Assembly (NCBI RefSeq): GCF_023856365.1 | Contig: NC_064540.1 | Coordinates: forward strand, 310,001-374,000 | Direction of reading: 5' to 3' | Source: Brienomyrus brachyistius | Lineage: Eukaryota; Chordata; Actinopteri; Osteoglossiformes; Mormyridae | DNA length: 64,000 nucleotides | In this document: piece by piece, positions 1 to 11,771 of the stretch | Numbering within the stretch: the first letter of the stretch is position 1 | Layout of the letters: each line of letters begins with the position of its first letter | The notes under the pieces: generated by a model | What the model was told of the DNA's origin: nothing | The model's database searches: none | The model's input: only the letters and a program-made list of their open reading frames with translations | Program-made: the position numbers and the translations under genes

Positions 1-1635
1 TGGAAGTTCGGCTCTAGAACTGGGTTCACTTTTTGTTTTGTTTTTTTCTGTGTGTCTGTGATTCTCCTCTCTGGTTTCCTCCATCCAAAGTCACGTTGTT
101 CAGTTTAGTCGGTAATTTGCAATCATGTGATCATGTGTGAGTGCCTGGGAATGAAATAGCACCTCAGCCAAGGTGTGTCCTGCCTTATGTCGTGTTCTTC
201 TTCAGATGAGCTGCGGATCGCTGTAATTCTGACTTGATTTGTTGTCGCAGAACGTGAACAGACATAAAATGAAGAAGCCAATGACACTGAAAATGTGTCT
301 AACTGGTATTTATAATACAGTAGATCGGTTTGCTTTAAAATAAGACAGCCATGTTTGTAAATATATTTAAGAAAAATATTAGTAAATATGAGTCCTATCT
401 GCTTATATACCCTGGTATTTATTTATTTGCCTATTTTAATTTCTTGATTGCCAAAACCAGCTGTACTACATATGAAATCAGGGAAACAATGTCTTAGGTT
501 TTGGACAATATCAGAAATGTCAATATCGCAAGTAAATAACAAGGTCTTTTGTTCTCTTCACTGCTTCCTTGGTTAAGTTTAGCATTTTAATTTTCTCCTA
601 AACATGTATATGGATGGAAATATTAGTAGCCTAGTCTTGTAATCCACTGCGTTTCCAAGCGCTGAGTTGTTTGGCCGAATGTTACCACGAATGTAAAAGC
701 TGGGCTGTCACTGCGCTTGACCTTTTTATCTTTCTTGAGAAATATCAGGCATTTCGCTCCTATATTTGAACCCGGAAGTCAACAGCAAGGGAGTGTGAAA
801 GAATTCCACAGGGAAATCGAAGATCTGTGGTACCTGCTTCAAATCTGCTGACTCTATGCACTTCACCCTTCCTGCAGACCGTATTTCTGTTTATTTATGC
901 CATTATTAATATTATCGTTTTGTTTTGCAACTCATACGCAGGACTTGATCTTTGCAGGAACTCTTCAATAGTCGATGTGTTTGGAATTTTTTAGCTCCCC
1001 TTTTATGTACAAAATGGTTGATAATATGTTTCATATTATCGTTCTTTGGTTTCTTTTCAAACAGATGCCTGCCAGCATGTTTAATATGTCTGAATGTTAT
1101 GAATATAGCTTTTACCTACCATGTAGCACCATTGTGTAATACACCACTGGCCTCCATGGTCAATGGGAAATGTATAATAAACTTTATACAGCCTCATTTT
1201 AGACATTTTCGTATATCAGTGAACGCAGACTGTCTCTGGCCCTTCGTATTATTTATTGCTGAACAAGCATTAAACAGTTATAACATTTTGGTATGATGAA
1301 AATGTAGCGAATCATTTTTTGTTTATTACTGCTATGTAATTAAATGTTTTTTTTTTTATTTATTTTCTTATATTTTTAAAGTATCTATTTAAAAAAAAAA
1401 AGCTATTTAATTTTTTTCCTCGATATGCTCTATTCTTTAAAGGTTTTCGGTCAAAAGTGATGTTAGACTACATCTGATATGAGCCCGGTCTCCCATAAAT
1501 CTGCTAGCACAAGTGTGTGAGCAAATGTGCTGTTTCTTAGAGTGATTTTCACAGCACTATAGCAAGCTGACAGACAGTGGAGCCACAAAACCTCATATCA
1601 CCTTACTATGGTTCAGCTAGATCTCCTGCCAGGTC
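1..1635. other. Noncoding stretch, no gene seen
   Basis: AT-rich DNA without a reading frame that resembles a known protein and without a convincing exon flanked by splice signals. Poly-T and poly-A runs occur near 1346-1400. I see nothing here beyond background; it is probably intergenic. Confidence 0.5.
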
Positions 1636-1946
1636 TCAAACACACACACACACACAGACTTGTATTCATATCTTTGTTGGGACCGACGACTCATTTCTAT
1701 GGGCAAAACTGCAATCAATCCCAAGAATGACAGCCCTAACCTTAACCATAAGTAAATAAACCAAATAAAACTCTATTGGCATTTTTAGTTTTTTGATTGT
1801 GGGAATAAAATAGAATTTCCCATTGTGAGGACTGAACAAAGGGTCCCCATAACACCAAAATAACAGGTTTTTATCACATTGCAGGAGCAATTGGCCCTCC
1901 AGTGTAATGTACAGTATATCTGACCCACACACACACACACACAAAT
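1636..1946. repeat. Dispersed repeat bounded by two (CA)n tracts
   Basis: A block of about 310 bp begins in one (CA)n run (about 1638-1656) and ends in another (about 1924-1943). Between them lie phrases typical of an old fish dispersed repeat: 'TTGTTGGGACC', 'CCCTAACCTTAACCATAA' and 'CATTGTGAGGACTG'. I recognise the type from general familiarity with fish genomes but cannot name the family. Short reading frames crossing it are compositional. Confidence 0.55.
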
Positions 1947-2735
1947 ATCCTCTGTGCACCCAAACACTCATTTCTTCTCAGGATTCTTCTGCTGTTTTCT
2001 CCTTTCTGGTCTTTGTACACGTCAGATATCAGAGGACCTTTTGTCCTTGTGTGTGCCCCGAAGGAAGTAAACAAAATGCAATTACAGCTCAGGTAATGAG
2101 CAAAAAAGCCTTTTACTTTTTATAATCTGTTGCCTTATTTTCTTTCTTTTTAAATCCTATCGGCGAGCACCATTCCCCGAATCATACTGTTGGCTGAAAA
2201 GACAAAATCCAAATCATGACACACAGGAGGTCAGGAAGGAATCCAAAGTCTCCTCGCTTTCTATCGCCGATTTTCCTGCACCTAAGAACTGAATAGGGAA
2301 CTTTAAATGCATCTCCAACCCTCAGCTGAAGTTTAAGTTTCTAGGCGGTATAAATTATTTCATTAATTTTTCAGCCCAAATGCAATACATGCAAAGTTCT
2401 GTTTTGGATGCAAAGCTCAAAGGATTTTTGCGTTTAAAAAATCACACACAAAAGCCAAAGTTCGAGATAGCAAAATAGCAGAACAAGTGAGAGCTTAAAT
2501 TGTGATTTCTAACAAAAGCTTTGTGACTCTGAGCAACAGCTACAATAATCCATTGGCAATTTCCTTTCTTACGGTCAGCTGATTTACTGACTTAATTTCT
2601 ATATGTAAAGACAGCTATCAGAAAATGTAACAAAAACCAAGTAAATTTTTAGTTAGACTTGGAGGACTAAGAAATCACAGAACACGACGTACAGGAGAGT
2701 CACAGACACAGGAAATTAAAGAAGGACGAAGTGAA

Positions 2736-2781
2736 ATGACCGCAATTTTGTGGATTGTGATTTCTTTTCACCTGCCTTCAG
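2736..2781 (+). other. Possible signal-peptide-like first exon (weak)
   Basis: An ATG opens 15 codons of strongly hydrophobic character (MTAILWIVISFHLPS). They run straight into a GT donor (CAG|GTAACT). This is the shape of a signal-peptide exon of a secreted or membrane protein. No downstream exon in compatible phase was found, so this may be chance. Confidence 0.15.
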
Positions 2782-3099
2782 GTAACTTCATACAAATATG
2801 TAGTATTTAAATATTAAAGTTATAAAAGATCATATAGATTAATTGTTAATGATCTTTTTATAATTTCAGGGATGATTTTAATGTCATGTATGAATGCAGT
2901 ATAAAACAACATTTTAAAATATTTCATTCTGGAAAAATCATTATGATAGAATTTTTATTAATTTGTAGCTTAAGAGCTCTTACACCCTGATTTTGCAATC
3001 AAGCAGGTATAGAAAATGGATGGATGGACAGACAGATCAGTCTTAGTTGAGGTTGTTTGCCAGTGGTGCTCAGGCGATCCGAATCCACATCAGGAAACA

Positions 3100-3185
3100 T
3101 CTTCATGCACCCATCCATCTTCCAGCTGCCTCTTCAGGGCAGGACTGTGGGGAGCCTGGAGCCCATCCCAGGTAGCCTGTTAATC
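3100..3185 (-). repeat. 3' fragment of a SINE-like element
   Basis: The sequence reads, in reverse, like the tail half of the tRNA-headed SINE seen elsewhere in this window: CATCCATC tail, then the equivalent of GGGATAGGCTCCAGGC. It is diverged and short. A poly-C run follows at about 3249-3268. Confidence 0.45.
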
Positions 3186-3723
3186 AAGAGGCATCCACTG
3201 TGCAAATTTAGTAAACTGGCTGTGCTACACATTTGTATTTTGACAAACTCCCCCCCCCCCCCCCCCCCGAAAAAAAAATCACGAAATCTTCCCTTTGCAA
3301 GACATATTAAGTAATAAATTACCAGCAACCGTTATCTTCTGTAGTCAGCATTGATGGATGAATGGAAGAATCAATAATGTCATCCTCAACATCATCATCA
3401 TTACTGTTCTTATCCAAAAATATGAATAATATAATTAATATTCCTGTGCAGAATCTAATTATGAAACCCGGTAACAATATATAACAGGAAATTTTGCTGT
3501 ATAATTACCCAACAAAAATGATTATCTTGATATCCCGTATCATAACATCCATTTTCCTTTCTCAGTACCTGGTCATCGAGCACGAGGGCTCGCTGTGAGC
3601 AGAGCGCGGATTTATATGACATCATAGTTATAGGGTGAGAAGAATCAGATGATGACTACGAATGTTTGGATGAAACATGTAAGTTGAATTTACAATTAAA
3701 GCAACAGTAACGTTTGTTTTAGA

Positions 3724-3900
3724 AAATGGTGCTCTGGGTGGCATGATAGCGCAGTGTCTGGAAAGCGGCTTTGTGTCTCTGCCCCTCTCTTTATGAAGTT
3801 TGCATTTTCTTCCCATGTTGTCGTAGGATTTCCTCTGGCTTCTCTTGTCTATGTGCCATGTGCTGAGGTGGAGCTGCTCGATCATCCATAGGTACTGTAT
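3724..3900 (+). repeat. Degenerate SINE copy
   Basis: Matches the SINE head and body in order but with many changes: GGCATGATAGCGCAGTG for the A-box head, GAAGTTTGCATTTTCTTCCC, then ATGTTGTCGTAGGATTTCC. The tail is lost. It abuts the 5' side of the CHRNA4-like relic and may mark where the older part of that exon was lost. Confidence 0.5.
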
Positions 3901-4000
3901 GTGTGTCCGGTCTCAGAAAGCCTGCAGAACTGGCTCACTCAACCTCACAAGTCCGCTCGTCATCTCATGGAAGGCAACCTGGCCAAGAAACACGTGCTGA

Positions 4001-4912
4001 ACAAGTTTCCATCTACCTGGTGTTCTCCCCAATCTACGACCTGGGACGCAGGTTAAAGTGCGTTCCCTCAGCGTGCAGAGCAACCCGCCACACAGCAAAG
4101 CCCGCTGTCGCTCCCACAGCCTGCAGGGGGAGCCAAAGCAGAGCGCCTGCCAAAGCATATGTATGCGCCCCGCTGGCCAGCAATACCGCATCGCAAAGGG
4201 GACGCCCTGTGAAAAACCGGCCACGTACGAGCTTAAGCTACTAGCAGAGACTGCCCTGTCCTCTGCCAGGAACTACAAGGCATTTATCGCTAAACAGCCC
4301 CTCCCAGTGCCCCCATTCTCACTTGTATTGAAGCAAGTTGTTGGGGATGCGCAATACATTGCAGTTCATGACCGCACTGAAGACACTAACCTTTCTGTAG
4401 GTTTTTTTTTTTAACAGCTACTTCTTACTACTTTACTGGTGACCTGCTTCCTGCTTGCAGACTACAGGCAATATATTAACAGAGAAATCGAGAAATTCAA
4501 ACCCTGATTTTTAGATCTACATGTATGCTGTCACACTTTAGTCTAAGATGCTTTTATTCGCTAGATTATTTTCATTATTAAATTTGTGCAGAATTGGCCT
4601 GAAACTCTACATACAATAGCAAGAGAAGTGAAAACAGTTTCTCACACACTCTGTCAAGGCTTTAGTTAAACTGAACAATGACGTGAGGGGAAAAAAAGAA
4701 TGTTTTTTTTTTAATGTCCACTAAAAGATTAATATTTTTTATTTCACATGTTCGAAAGACACATTCGGAATAGTGGGAATGCAAACACACAGCAGGTCAA
4801 ACAAGAACGGAAGTATGTGGCAATGGTCATAGACGGGATATTCCTGTGGATATTTCTAACAGTTTGCATTCAGGGAGCACTGGGGCTCTTTATCCCACCT
4901 TCGGATAAAGGG
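4001..4912 (+). pseudogene. CHRNA4-like nicotinic receptor subunit relic
   Basis: Two blocks resemble the last two coding exons of neuronal acetylcholine receptor subunit alpha-4. The first (4001-4396) encodes part of the large cytoplasmic loop: RSLSVQ, then ARCRSHSLQ, then QPLPVPPFSLVLKQVVGDAQ, matching in order the alpha-4 phrases RSLSVQ, VRCRSRSIQ and LSPALTRAVEGVQ. The second (4796-4912) encodes the last membrane segment: [24 protein letters not shown] donor at 4397 and an AG acceptor before 4796 join them in phase 0, exactly where the family splices. It looks dead: a stop at 3998 closes the frame, the ligand-binding exons and TM1-TM3 are absent, the invariant Trp before KYVAMVID is Arg, and the usual C-terminal end after PP is lost. 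It could instead be the 3' end of a divergent paralogue starting outside the window, but the missing exons argue against that. Confidence 0.72.
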
Positions 4913-5029
4913 TATACCTATGCGTATGGGGACTACTCATTCACTTATGTGAGAAAAATGCTAACGCTAACTACGACAACCTTAACACAAACCAGCCCTA
5001 ACCAGGTAAAACTTACAGGCTAATAGTAT

Positions 5030-5285
5030 ATCATTTCAAATACAAGAACCCATGGTCATCCCTTTCAATCAACATCTTAAACTGGATCTGAGAAAGTGCC
5101 TCTTTACACAATGTGTAGTTAGAGTATGGAATAGTCTTCCTGTTAGTGTAGTGCAACGAAAACCCTGGGTTCCTTTAAATCAGAGCTGGATAAGATTTTA
5201 ACAACTCTGAGCTATTAGTTGAATTCTCCCCAAGTGAGCTTGATGGGCTGAATGGCCTCCTCTCATTTTCTTATGTTTTCTACAG
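5030..5285 (+). repeat. LINE 3'-end fragment
   Basis: This block has the phrase order common at 3' ends of fish LINE copies: AAACTGGATCTGAG, then AGTGTAGTGCAACG, then GCTTGATGGGCTGAATGGCC, ending in TTCTTATGTTTTC. Identification is from familiarity with the pattern; the family is uncertain. It lies just behind the receptor relic. Confidence 0.5.
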
Positions 5286-5343
5286 ACCTCCTTGGGAAAT
5301 CATGTATTTTTAGTCATGTATTACTACCAATATAATGTCACAC

Positions 5344-5693
5344 AGGGCGGCATGGTGGTGCAGTGGTTAGCACTGTTGCCTCACACCTCTGGGACCCGGG
5401 TTTGAGTCTCCACCTGGGTCACATGTGTGTGGAGTTTGCATGTTCTCCCCATGTCCTCGTGGGGTTTCCTCCAGTTCCCCCCCCCCCCCCCCCACTCCAA
5501 AGACATGCTGAGGCTAATTGGACTAAATTGCCCGTAGAAATGCATGTGTGAGTAAATGATGTGTGAGTGTGCCCTGCGATGGGCTGGCCCCCCATCCTGC
5601 GTAGTTCCCTGCCTTGTGCCCATTGCTTCCGGGATAGGCTCCGGACTCCCCCGTGACCCAGTAGGATAAGCGGTTTGGACAATGGATGGATGG
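5344..5693 (+). mobile_element. Full-length tRNA-headed SINE with 12-bp TSD
   Basis: A complete SINE. The head carries a pol III-like A box (GTGGTGCAGTGGTTAGCAC) and a B box (GGTTTGAGTCT). The body holds an internal poly-C run, and the tail is TGGATGGATGGA. It is flanked by an identical direct repeat ATAATGTCACAC (5332-5343 and 5694-5705), the mark of target-primed retrotransposition. Confidence 0.85.
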
Positions 5694-5705
5694 ATAATGT
5701 CACAC

Positions 5706-6930
5706 TACTTTTAGTTGTTTTCCGCCTTGTCTTTCTGTCCTACACGTTCAATGTTCTCCACACTTTGTGACCTTTGACATGAATTGGCTGGTTGTTTTTC
5801 ATATGGTGCAAGTAGACTAAGCAACGACAGAATTTTCTGGAAAAACACTGGGATATGTCCTTGGCTTCGGAAACTGTGAACACCTTATCTTTGTGGAGAT
5901 CCTTCTCCAATAGTGCTCATATTCTCATTTAGTTTTGTTTCTACATTTCTATTGTTCTATTATACATTAAAATGAATCACTAAGTAACTCAACCATCTCC
6001 AAAGCCGTTTATTTTCAGCGAAGTCCATCAGTTGGTGTTTCGCTCTGGTTTCCCCAGTTTGGCTGACCGAAGGAAGTCCTCAATGATTTATCTCCAGTTG
6101 CCTGATCCACCAATTATGTGTGAATGCAGTGAGCCATCTTCTTTTATACCATAAGAACTAATGCCGTCAACTGTATGCGAAAAATAAGGCAGCACTGAAA
6201 AAATTATTTATGTGATTGCAGTCACTAATGTCTACATTTGGTCTACACATTTGAATTTGAATTCTTGGATTCTATGTGCATTTTGACTTCAGAGTAACTA
6301 ACGTGTGATATCCAGCTGTGGGACCTTGTCAAAGATTATTGCTCCTTTGCCTGGGCTCCCTTTTAACTACAAACTGACATTTGTGATAATAAGTGACATT
6401 TGTCTGAGGTGTTTACAGAATCAGTTTGTGTGTAATGGTTGGATGATAACGTCAAAATTGTGCACTTGCGTTTATACGTATATGCCTATGTGTTATTAGT
6501 ATAAGTGACACTACACAATTTTGTTTTTAATTTTGTGTACTTCCAGAGACAAGTCTGAATGTGAATCTCCATGCAGTTTCAAAATCGCGACTGACATAAA
6601 CAGTAAAAATAGTGAAGCCAAGCTACTATAACTTCTTCTGTAACCTCCAGAAGTGACAATCACAGAAATGTTCGATAATCTAAACAAAGACCAAAAGCTG
6701 GATGTTTGATCGAAAGCCAGAAATCCTCAATTCTAAATAACATAGATTAAAAGTATCCAGTTTAGAATTTCTAGTTCATATATGTTTAAATGAACGTCGT
6801 AACTAAGCTTGAGATTTGTCCTCGACTTTAAACTAGTATTGGATTCACCGAAGATCATTAATACGATACTGCAAGAATATCCGGAACAGCTCGAATATTT
6901 CCAAGGCCGTGGCATCATACGTACCAATGA
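5706..6930. other. Noncoding stretch upstream of arfrp1
   Basis: No exon, repeat or RNA gene that I can support. Base composition is AT-rich and unremarkable. This is the distal 5' flank of arfrp1. Confidence 0.5.
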
Positions 6931-6940
6931 TGATGACGAT

Positions 6941-7030
6941 GCATAGTGGGAGTTGTAGTTCAATGTTACCCTCTTTATGTAGAAACAAAGGCCTCCAGAA
7001 ACTGCAATAAACTTCAACTCCCACGATGCA
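6941..7030. promoter_or_regulatory. Inverted pair of ZNF143-like sites (arfrp1 promoter)
   Basis: Two sites fit the ZNF143/SBS pattern ACTACAAnTCCCAnnATGC. On the minus strand, 6959-6941 reads ACTACAACTCCCACTATGC. On the plus strand, 7011-7029 reads ACTTCAACTCCCACGATGC. They face each other about 50 bp apart, roughly 400 bp before the arfrp1 start codon. ZNF143 sites are typical of housekeeping promoters, which suits arfrp1. A noncoding first exon is implied, because a splice acceptor lies one base before the ATG, but its exact ends are not clear. Confidence 0.55.
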
Positions 7031-7423
7031 TTGTAGGCGGCTGCGTCGCTGTTTTCGATGGGTTTGTATGTTGTGAATTTTAACCTGAGCACTTGAGATA
7101 GTCGGATAAGCAGGCTGTGTACAGTATATTTATGTGTTTTTTCTCCTTTTATATTAATTTACTTTATTCGACGGGGTAGTATTTCCTAATCGTGCGGAAT
7201 GCAATAGCCCTGCTAGCTTCGGTTGTACATGCTGTTTTTAAAGTTGCCTTTTCCAACTGGGAACTTAGCTACTTTCTAGATATAGATGACAGGTTTGTCA
7301 AATCTTTTTATGTAGATTTAAATACAGGATCTGTCAGTTTATTTTTGGCTGTTTAAACTTTCGTTCAATTTGGTTAAAAGTTGTCCAGTGCATTTATTTG
7401 TTTGCGTTATATTTTCTTTTAGG

Positions 7424-10400
7424 ATGTACACCTTATTATCTGGTCTATACAAGTATGTGTTCCAGAAAGATGAATTCTGCATTTTGATTCTGGGTCTGGA
7501 CAATGCAGGGAAAACGGTATGCTCAACTCAGTCCGATACCTAACTTAAGGCTTCGTTTTTCGGTTTTTGTAGTTGAATGAACCTCTTACTTGCTCCTTGG
7601 CCGAGTTTCTATTTGCATGAAATACATTTAATGTTATGTGGTTAAGCATGCTTCTCTGTTTATACATTCAAATGGTTTTCTGTTGTTGTTGTGCGGCAAA
7701 ATTTGGATTTTTTTTATGACTCTCTTGCAGACTTTCCTGGAACAAACGAAAACTAAATTTAGTAAGAATTACAAAGGGATGAGCTTGTCCAAGATCACAA
7801 CCACAGTGGGTTTAAACAGTAGGTACAAGTTAGATTTTTTTCATCGGTTTTTTTAAGGTCCTTGGCCTCTTTATTAGGTACATTTTGCTACTGTTGGGTA
7901 AGACCCACTTTTGCTTCCAGAATTGCTTCAAGAGTAGATGCCACTGACTAGAATGTTTCATTTTTTTGCACCATCTATAAACTCTTGGTGCTGTGGTGTG
8001 TGACTGTCTCAGGAGGGTGGCTGTTTCTGAGATGCTAGAACCACCACACCAGGCACCAACTTCCATGACACATTCAAAATCACTTAGAACACACTTCATG
8101 TTTAGTGAGTGAACCTCTTAGCCTTGTCTCCATGCTGTATGTATTCAGTTGCAGCCACATGATTCATGGTTTTGAGAAGCAGGCTGTCTGCATTGACAAA
8201 CAGGTTTTCCCATATACAGTTACCACTGAATGAACATTTGCCATGTTAGCTTCTTTTGGTCTCTCCAGTTGGTACCATAGATGTTGGGAAGGCACGTCTG
8301 ATGTTCTGGGATCTTGGAGGACAGGAGGAACTGCAGTCACTGTGGGATAAAGTATGTGCTTAACCTTTTACTTTGTCTTTTTCATTTCACTTACAAAACA
8401 GCAAATGATTGTTTTCCACTCATATTCAGTTTATTTATTGAAAGCTGCATGTTTACTGCATGAACGAAGGACTGTTCCATGTCCACAAGCTAAACTGTGT
8501 GTTCTTGCTTGAATGTTCTGTAACTCAGTATTACGCCGAGTCACATGGAGTGATTTACGTCATTGACTCAACGGACGAAGAACGGTTGTCTGAGTCAAAG
8601 AACGCCTTCGGTGAGACATCTTCCGAAATCGTTTGTAAAACATCTGCATGTATCATATTTCTGACTTCTGACTTCTCTCCTCCCCAGAGAAAATGATTAG
8701 CAGTGAGGTTTTGGAAGGTGTTCCAGTGCTTGTGCTTGCCAACAAGCAAGATGTAGAGGTATCTTCTAGCATTCTAACTTGGGATGATGGTAGCCTGTGT
8801 TTCCACAAAGACATTGCATTGTTTTATTTTATATATTTTAAATATTTAAGGTCTAATTATACCTACTGCAGTTGTGCCACATGTGTATGGAACCAAGCAA
8901 TTTGAATACTGAGTAGGAAGAAAGATGTATTAATCATACAAAACAGGGAAACTGCTTGGACATCTCGTTTGCACAGTGTGGATATGATGTAATGTTAATA
9001 CTGCCCTGATTCTCTGCAGAATTGTTTATCTGTCCCGGACATCAAAACAGCCTTCAGTGATTGTGCACCGAAGATTGGGAAGCGTGATTGTCTTGTACAG
9101 CCATGCACGGCCCTCACAGGGTGAGTAAAATTTTGTGTATGTTCACTTTATCTTGTGATTGAAAATATTTCATAATTTCTGTCTGACGCCACATTAGGGC
9201 TGCATCAAATGACTATTCTGATAGTCGAATAATCTATGAATTACTGAAGCGGATAATCGATTAGTTAGATGAATCGTCCAATTACCAAATTACTTATTTG
9301 GTATCAGCCATCAGCTTTTAAGTTTAGCTTGTGGTGGTTTCATGCATTTGCTAACAATCAAGACAAAGCTGAATACTTGATTTAAAAATGCACTCTTTTA
9401 ATGAACGTTCCTGTTAATATAAAAGATACATCAAAAATCCAATATCCATTTGTCCTGTTAAAATTTAAAACCAAGGATAAGCAATGTAGCAGCAACTAAA
9501 TATACCAAAACTACAAGAGTTTACCCTAAATCAAGTAAACCAAACATTCCATCTAAATTTGAATTTTAACTTTAAGGATAGAAATGTTCATTCTGTGTTT
9601 TGTGCATCCTGCTGTCTGTCTACACTCTGTTGCAACTAAATTTTACAATCACAGTTCTGTATTTAAAAGGAGGACAGTCAGCACGAGAAGCGCTTTAGGG
9701 AGAAATTACTGAAACGTGCACATATACACGCTCCATTAACAATTCAAGGGAATATGCATTTCAAAATATAAAATGTTACAGCTCAAAACATGAAGTAGAA
9801 CGGCTTTTAATATTTACATTGTCTAACTAGGTAGCTAGCATACATGAGTTACCAAGATGAGTTGTTTTAATCCAGTGAGCCGATGTGCTGCCCAAATGCT
9901 CGAGCATATAGGATTTGCTTCCATGCCAGCTAAGGTCAACTTTGCAAATTGTGTAACTTTTTGTGAGGCTACCATCGCACTTTGGTTAGCTTCTCTTAAG
10001 GGAGCGATAATATCAAAACATTTCAAGATGGCGCGAGAAACACGCGATGACGTTGCCAACTAATCGACTGTTAAACTACTTGGCATCTAATTTGGTAATC
10101 GATTTATAGTCGACTATGTCGATTAATCGTTGCACCTCTGCACACCGTTATAATTCCATGTCTTTGCTTTTTCGGCTGCCTGCACTTATGAGCTGATTGG
10201 TCGTTGTCGGATTTTTGTTCAGTGTTTGAGGAAAGATTTAACTTGAATAATTGTACCTTATGTTTTTGGATTTAGAGAAGATTGTGGAATATTCGTATAG
10301 AAATTACTCATTGTTTTTATCATTTAGATATTTGTTTTTTTTTTGTTAAAATGTGAGAGCTAATTCCAAGGTGGTAGTGACTGGTAATTCATAATAATAA

Positions 10401-10546
10401 ATATAAATTATTATTTTTATTATTATTATTAAGCTGCTGCTGATATTGTGCTTTTTAGGCAAGGTGTTAATGAAGGCATTGAGTGGATGGTAAAATGTGT
10501 CGTCAGAAACATCCACCGACCCCCACGGCAGAAGGACATCACATAA
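7424..10546 (+). CDS. arfrp1: ADP-ribosylation factor-related protein 1
   Basis: A small Arf-family GTPase of the trans-Golgi that acts upstream of Arl1/golgin recruitment. Coding exons are 7424-7516, 7731-7818, 8269-8351, 8529-8610, 8688-8758, 9020-9120 and 10459-10546. They join in phase to 606 nt, 201 aa, the same length as the human protein. G1 is GLDNAGKT (24-31), G3 is WDLGGQ (74-79), G4 is NKQD (134-137), and G5 is CTA (168-170). The C terminus reads RNIHRPPRQKDIT. Residue 2 is Tyr, not Gly, so there is no N-myristoylation signal, as known for this branch, which uses an acetylated N terminus. The acceptor TTTTCTTTTAG sits one base before the ATG, so the 5'UTR is on an earlier exon. Introns 2 and 6 hold transposon remnants. 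The gene appears intact. Confidence 0.96.
7858..8105 (-). mobile_element. Tc1-like transposase fragment in arfrp1 intron 2
   Basis: On the minus strand the translation contains LSDFECVMEVGAW, SISETATLL and then SRVYR-like residues, the N-terminal helix-turn-helix region of a Tc1/mariner transposase. At the other end is an AATAAAGAGGCCAAGG motif typical of such element termini. Most of the transposase is missing, so this is a deleted copy. Confidence 0.55.
9195..10140. mobile_element. Non-autonomous hAT-like element in arfrp1 intron 6
   Basis: The left end reads TAGGGCTGCATCAAATGAC and the right end GATTAATCGTTGCACCTCTG; one is an imperfect inverted copy of the other. Subterminal regions carry repeated TAGTCGA/ATCGATT motifs, as in common fish hAT-type elements. 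No transposase frame is left. A clear 8-bp target duplication was not found, so the exact ends are uncertain. Confidence 0.5.
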
Positions 10547-11684
10547 TCCCGGTCGCCTCTCTGAAGGTCTCACAGCTGCTCTCTGACTCCCTGTCCTCGT
10601 TTACATGAGACAGTGCCACTCTGTGTTTGTCTGTGCTGCCTGTCTCAATTTTCCTCTCTTGTGAGTAGATGTCCGGCATCCTTTTAATTAAATTTGAGTT
10701 GGAAGAGAAATATCGCTGTAATAATCAATTCTGTTTATTGATTTATCAGTTCTAACCCTTTTTTTTGTTGGTATAGCATTCATCAAACCATGCATTAATG
10801 TATAGTGGTATAATTGTGTTCATAGCCTCTTATCCCACACTCCAGATTACTGTAACAACCAAGACTATCGGAGTATGTTAAACGTTTTGTGTGGGAATTA
10901 GCATGGCAATCAGACATGGAGATTTAATTTGCAGTTAATTGCCGCTCTTGTTTTCTGTGTGTTCTGAGATTTCATCCCTTAAAGTCACAAACATTTCCAC
11001 CGATGCAATCTGATTATAAAATGCGTTTGAAATTTTGGAGGAATTGAGAGGAAAAAAAATGATGAAAATCCAATGTCTCCGCAGCTCATTCTCTCAAGTG
11101 ATTTGGTTTCCTTTCCAAATCAGCTTAACTGGTCAGGTAATGTGCACAGTATCTGCAACTGATGGTGTTCAAAGGTGCTTCACTATTTGATAGGCATGTT
11201 TTGAAATAAAACACATAAAATAGTATAGTATGCTTGTTTTGTTTTTTTTTTCGGAGTAAATAAAAATTTGAATATACTTTTGTGAGAAATGATGAGAATA
11301 TTTTTGCTATCTCTTATACCTGGTTAAATCTTTAGACATTTGTTGTAACCAAGTAATGATTAACATTATGAGCACTAATTTATCTCTAGTGATGAGCCCC
11401 GACTTGTTGTGTTTTACAGTCTTGCAAGTGTTACTGCGCAAGGAATGTAGCAATGAGAAAATGTATCCAGGTTCCATCATTTACTTGCATGTTGTCATCT
11501 AAATCAGTATTTTAGGCATTGATATCAGTAACATCACTGCTTCTGTGTCAAAATCAAAAGTGACCTTTACCAACCCCTCAGCTCTTGCGATCAAGAATTA
11601 CAATGTTCGGCAGTTCAGGAAAACCAAATTTAAATTCGTACCAAAAGTCTCCGTAGATCTGTTTTAATAATAACTATTTTTTTA
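10547..11684 (+). other. arfrp1 3'UTR and downstream flank
   Basis: No further coding exon follows the arfrp1 stop. A canonical AATAAA at 11205-11210, with a second near 11257, is the best candidate for the polyadenylation signal and would give a 3'UTR of about 0.7 kb. The transcript end is inferred. Confidence 0.45.
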
Positions 11685-11771
11685 ATGGTTGGTTTTCCTG
11701 CATGTGTATATAACAGTTACTCCTCATCCCATAATCTGTCTCCTTGTTTTCAGTCTTCAGTACAGGGTCCT
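11685..11771 (+). repeat. 87-bp direct duplication, copy A
   Basis: This block (ATGGTTGGTTTTCCTGCATG to CAGTACAGGGTCCT) is repeated at 12440-12526 with only two differences in 87 positions. Flanks differ apart from a poly-T run before each copy. It is not a known family to me. Confidence 0.85.

Noticed and set aside
2736..2781. Signal-peptide-like exon MTAILWIVISFHLPS as the first exon of the CHRNA4-like relic
   Set aside because: Receptor genes do begin with such an exon, but no ligand-binding exon is found between 2782 and 4000 and the peptide has no specific similarity. Listed only as a weak site.
5363..5703. Frames repeated at 5363, 26870, 35471, 55226 and 61649 that look like a small protein family
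   Set aside because: They are translations of the same SINE on either strand; similarity comes from the transposon, not from selection on a protein.
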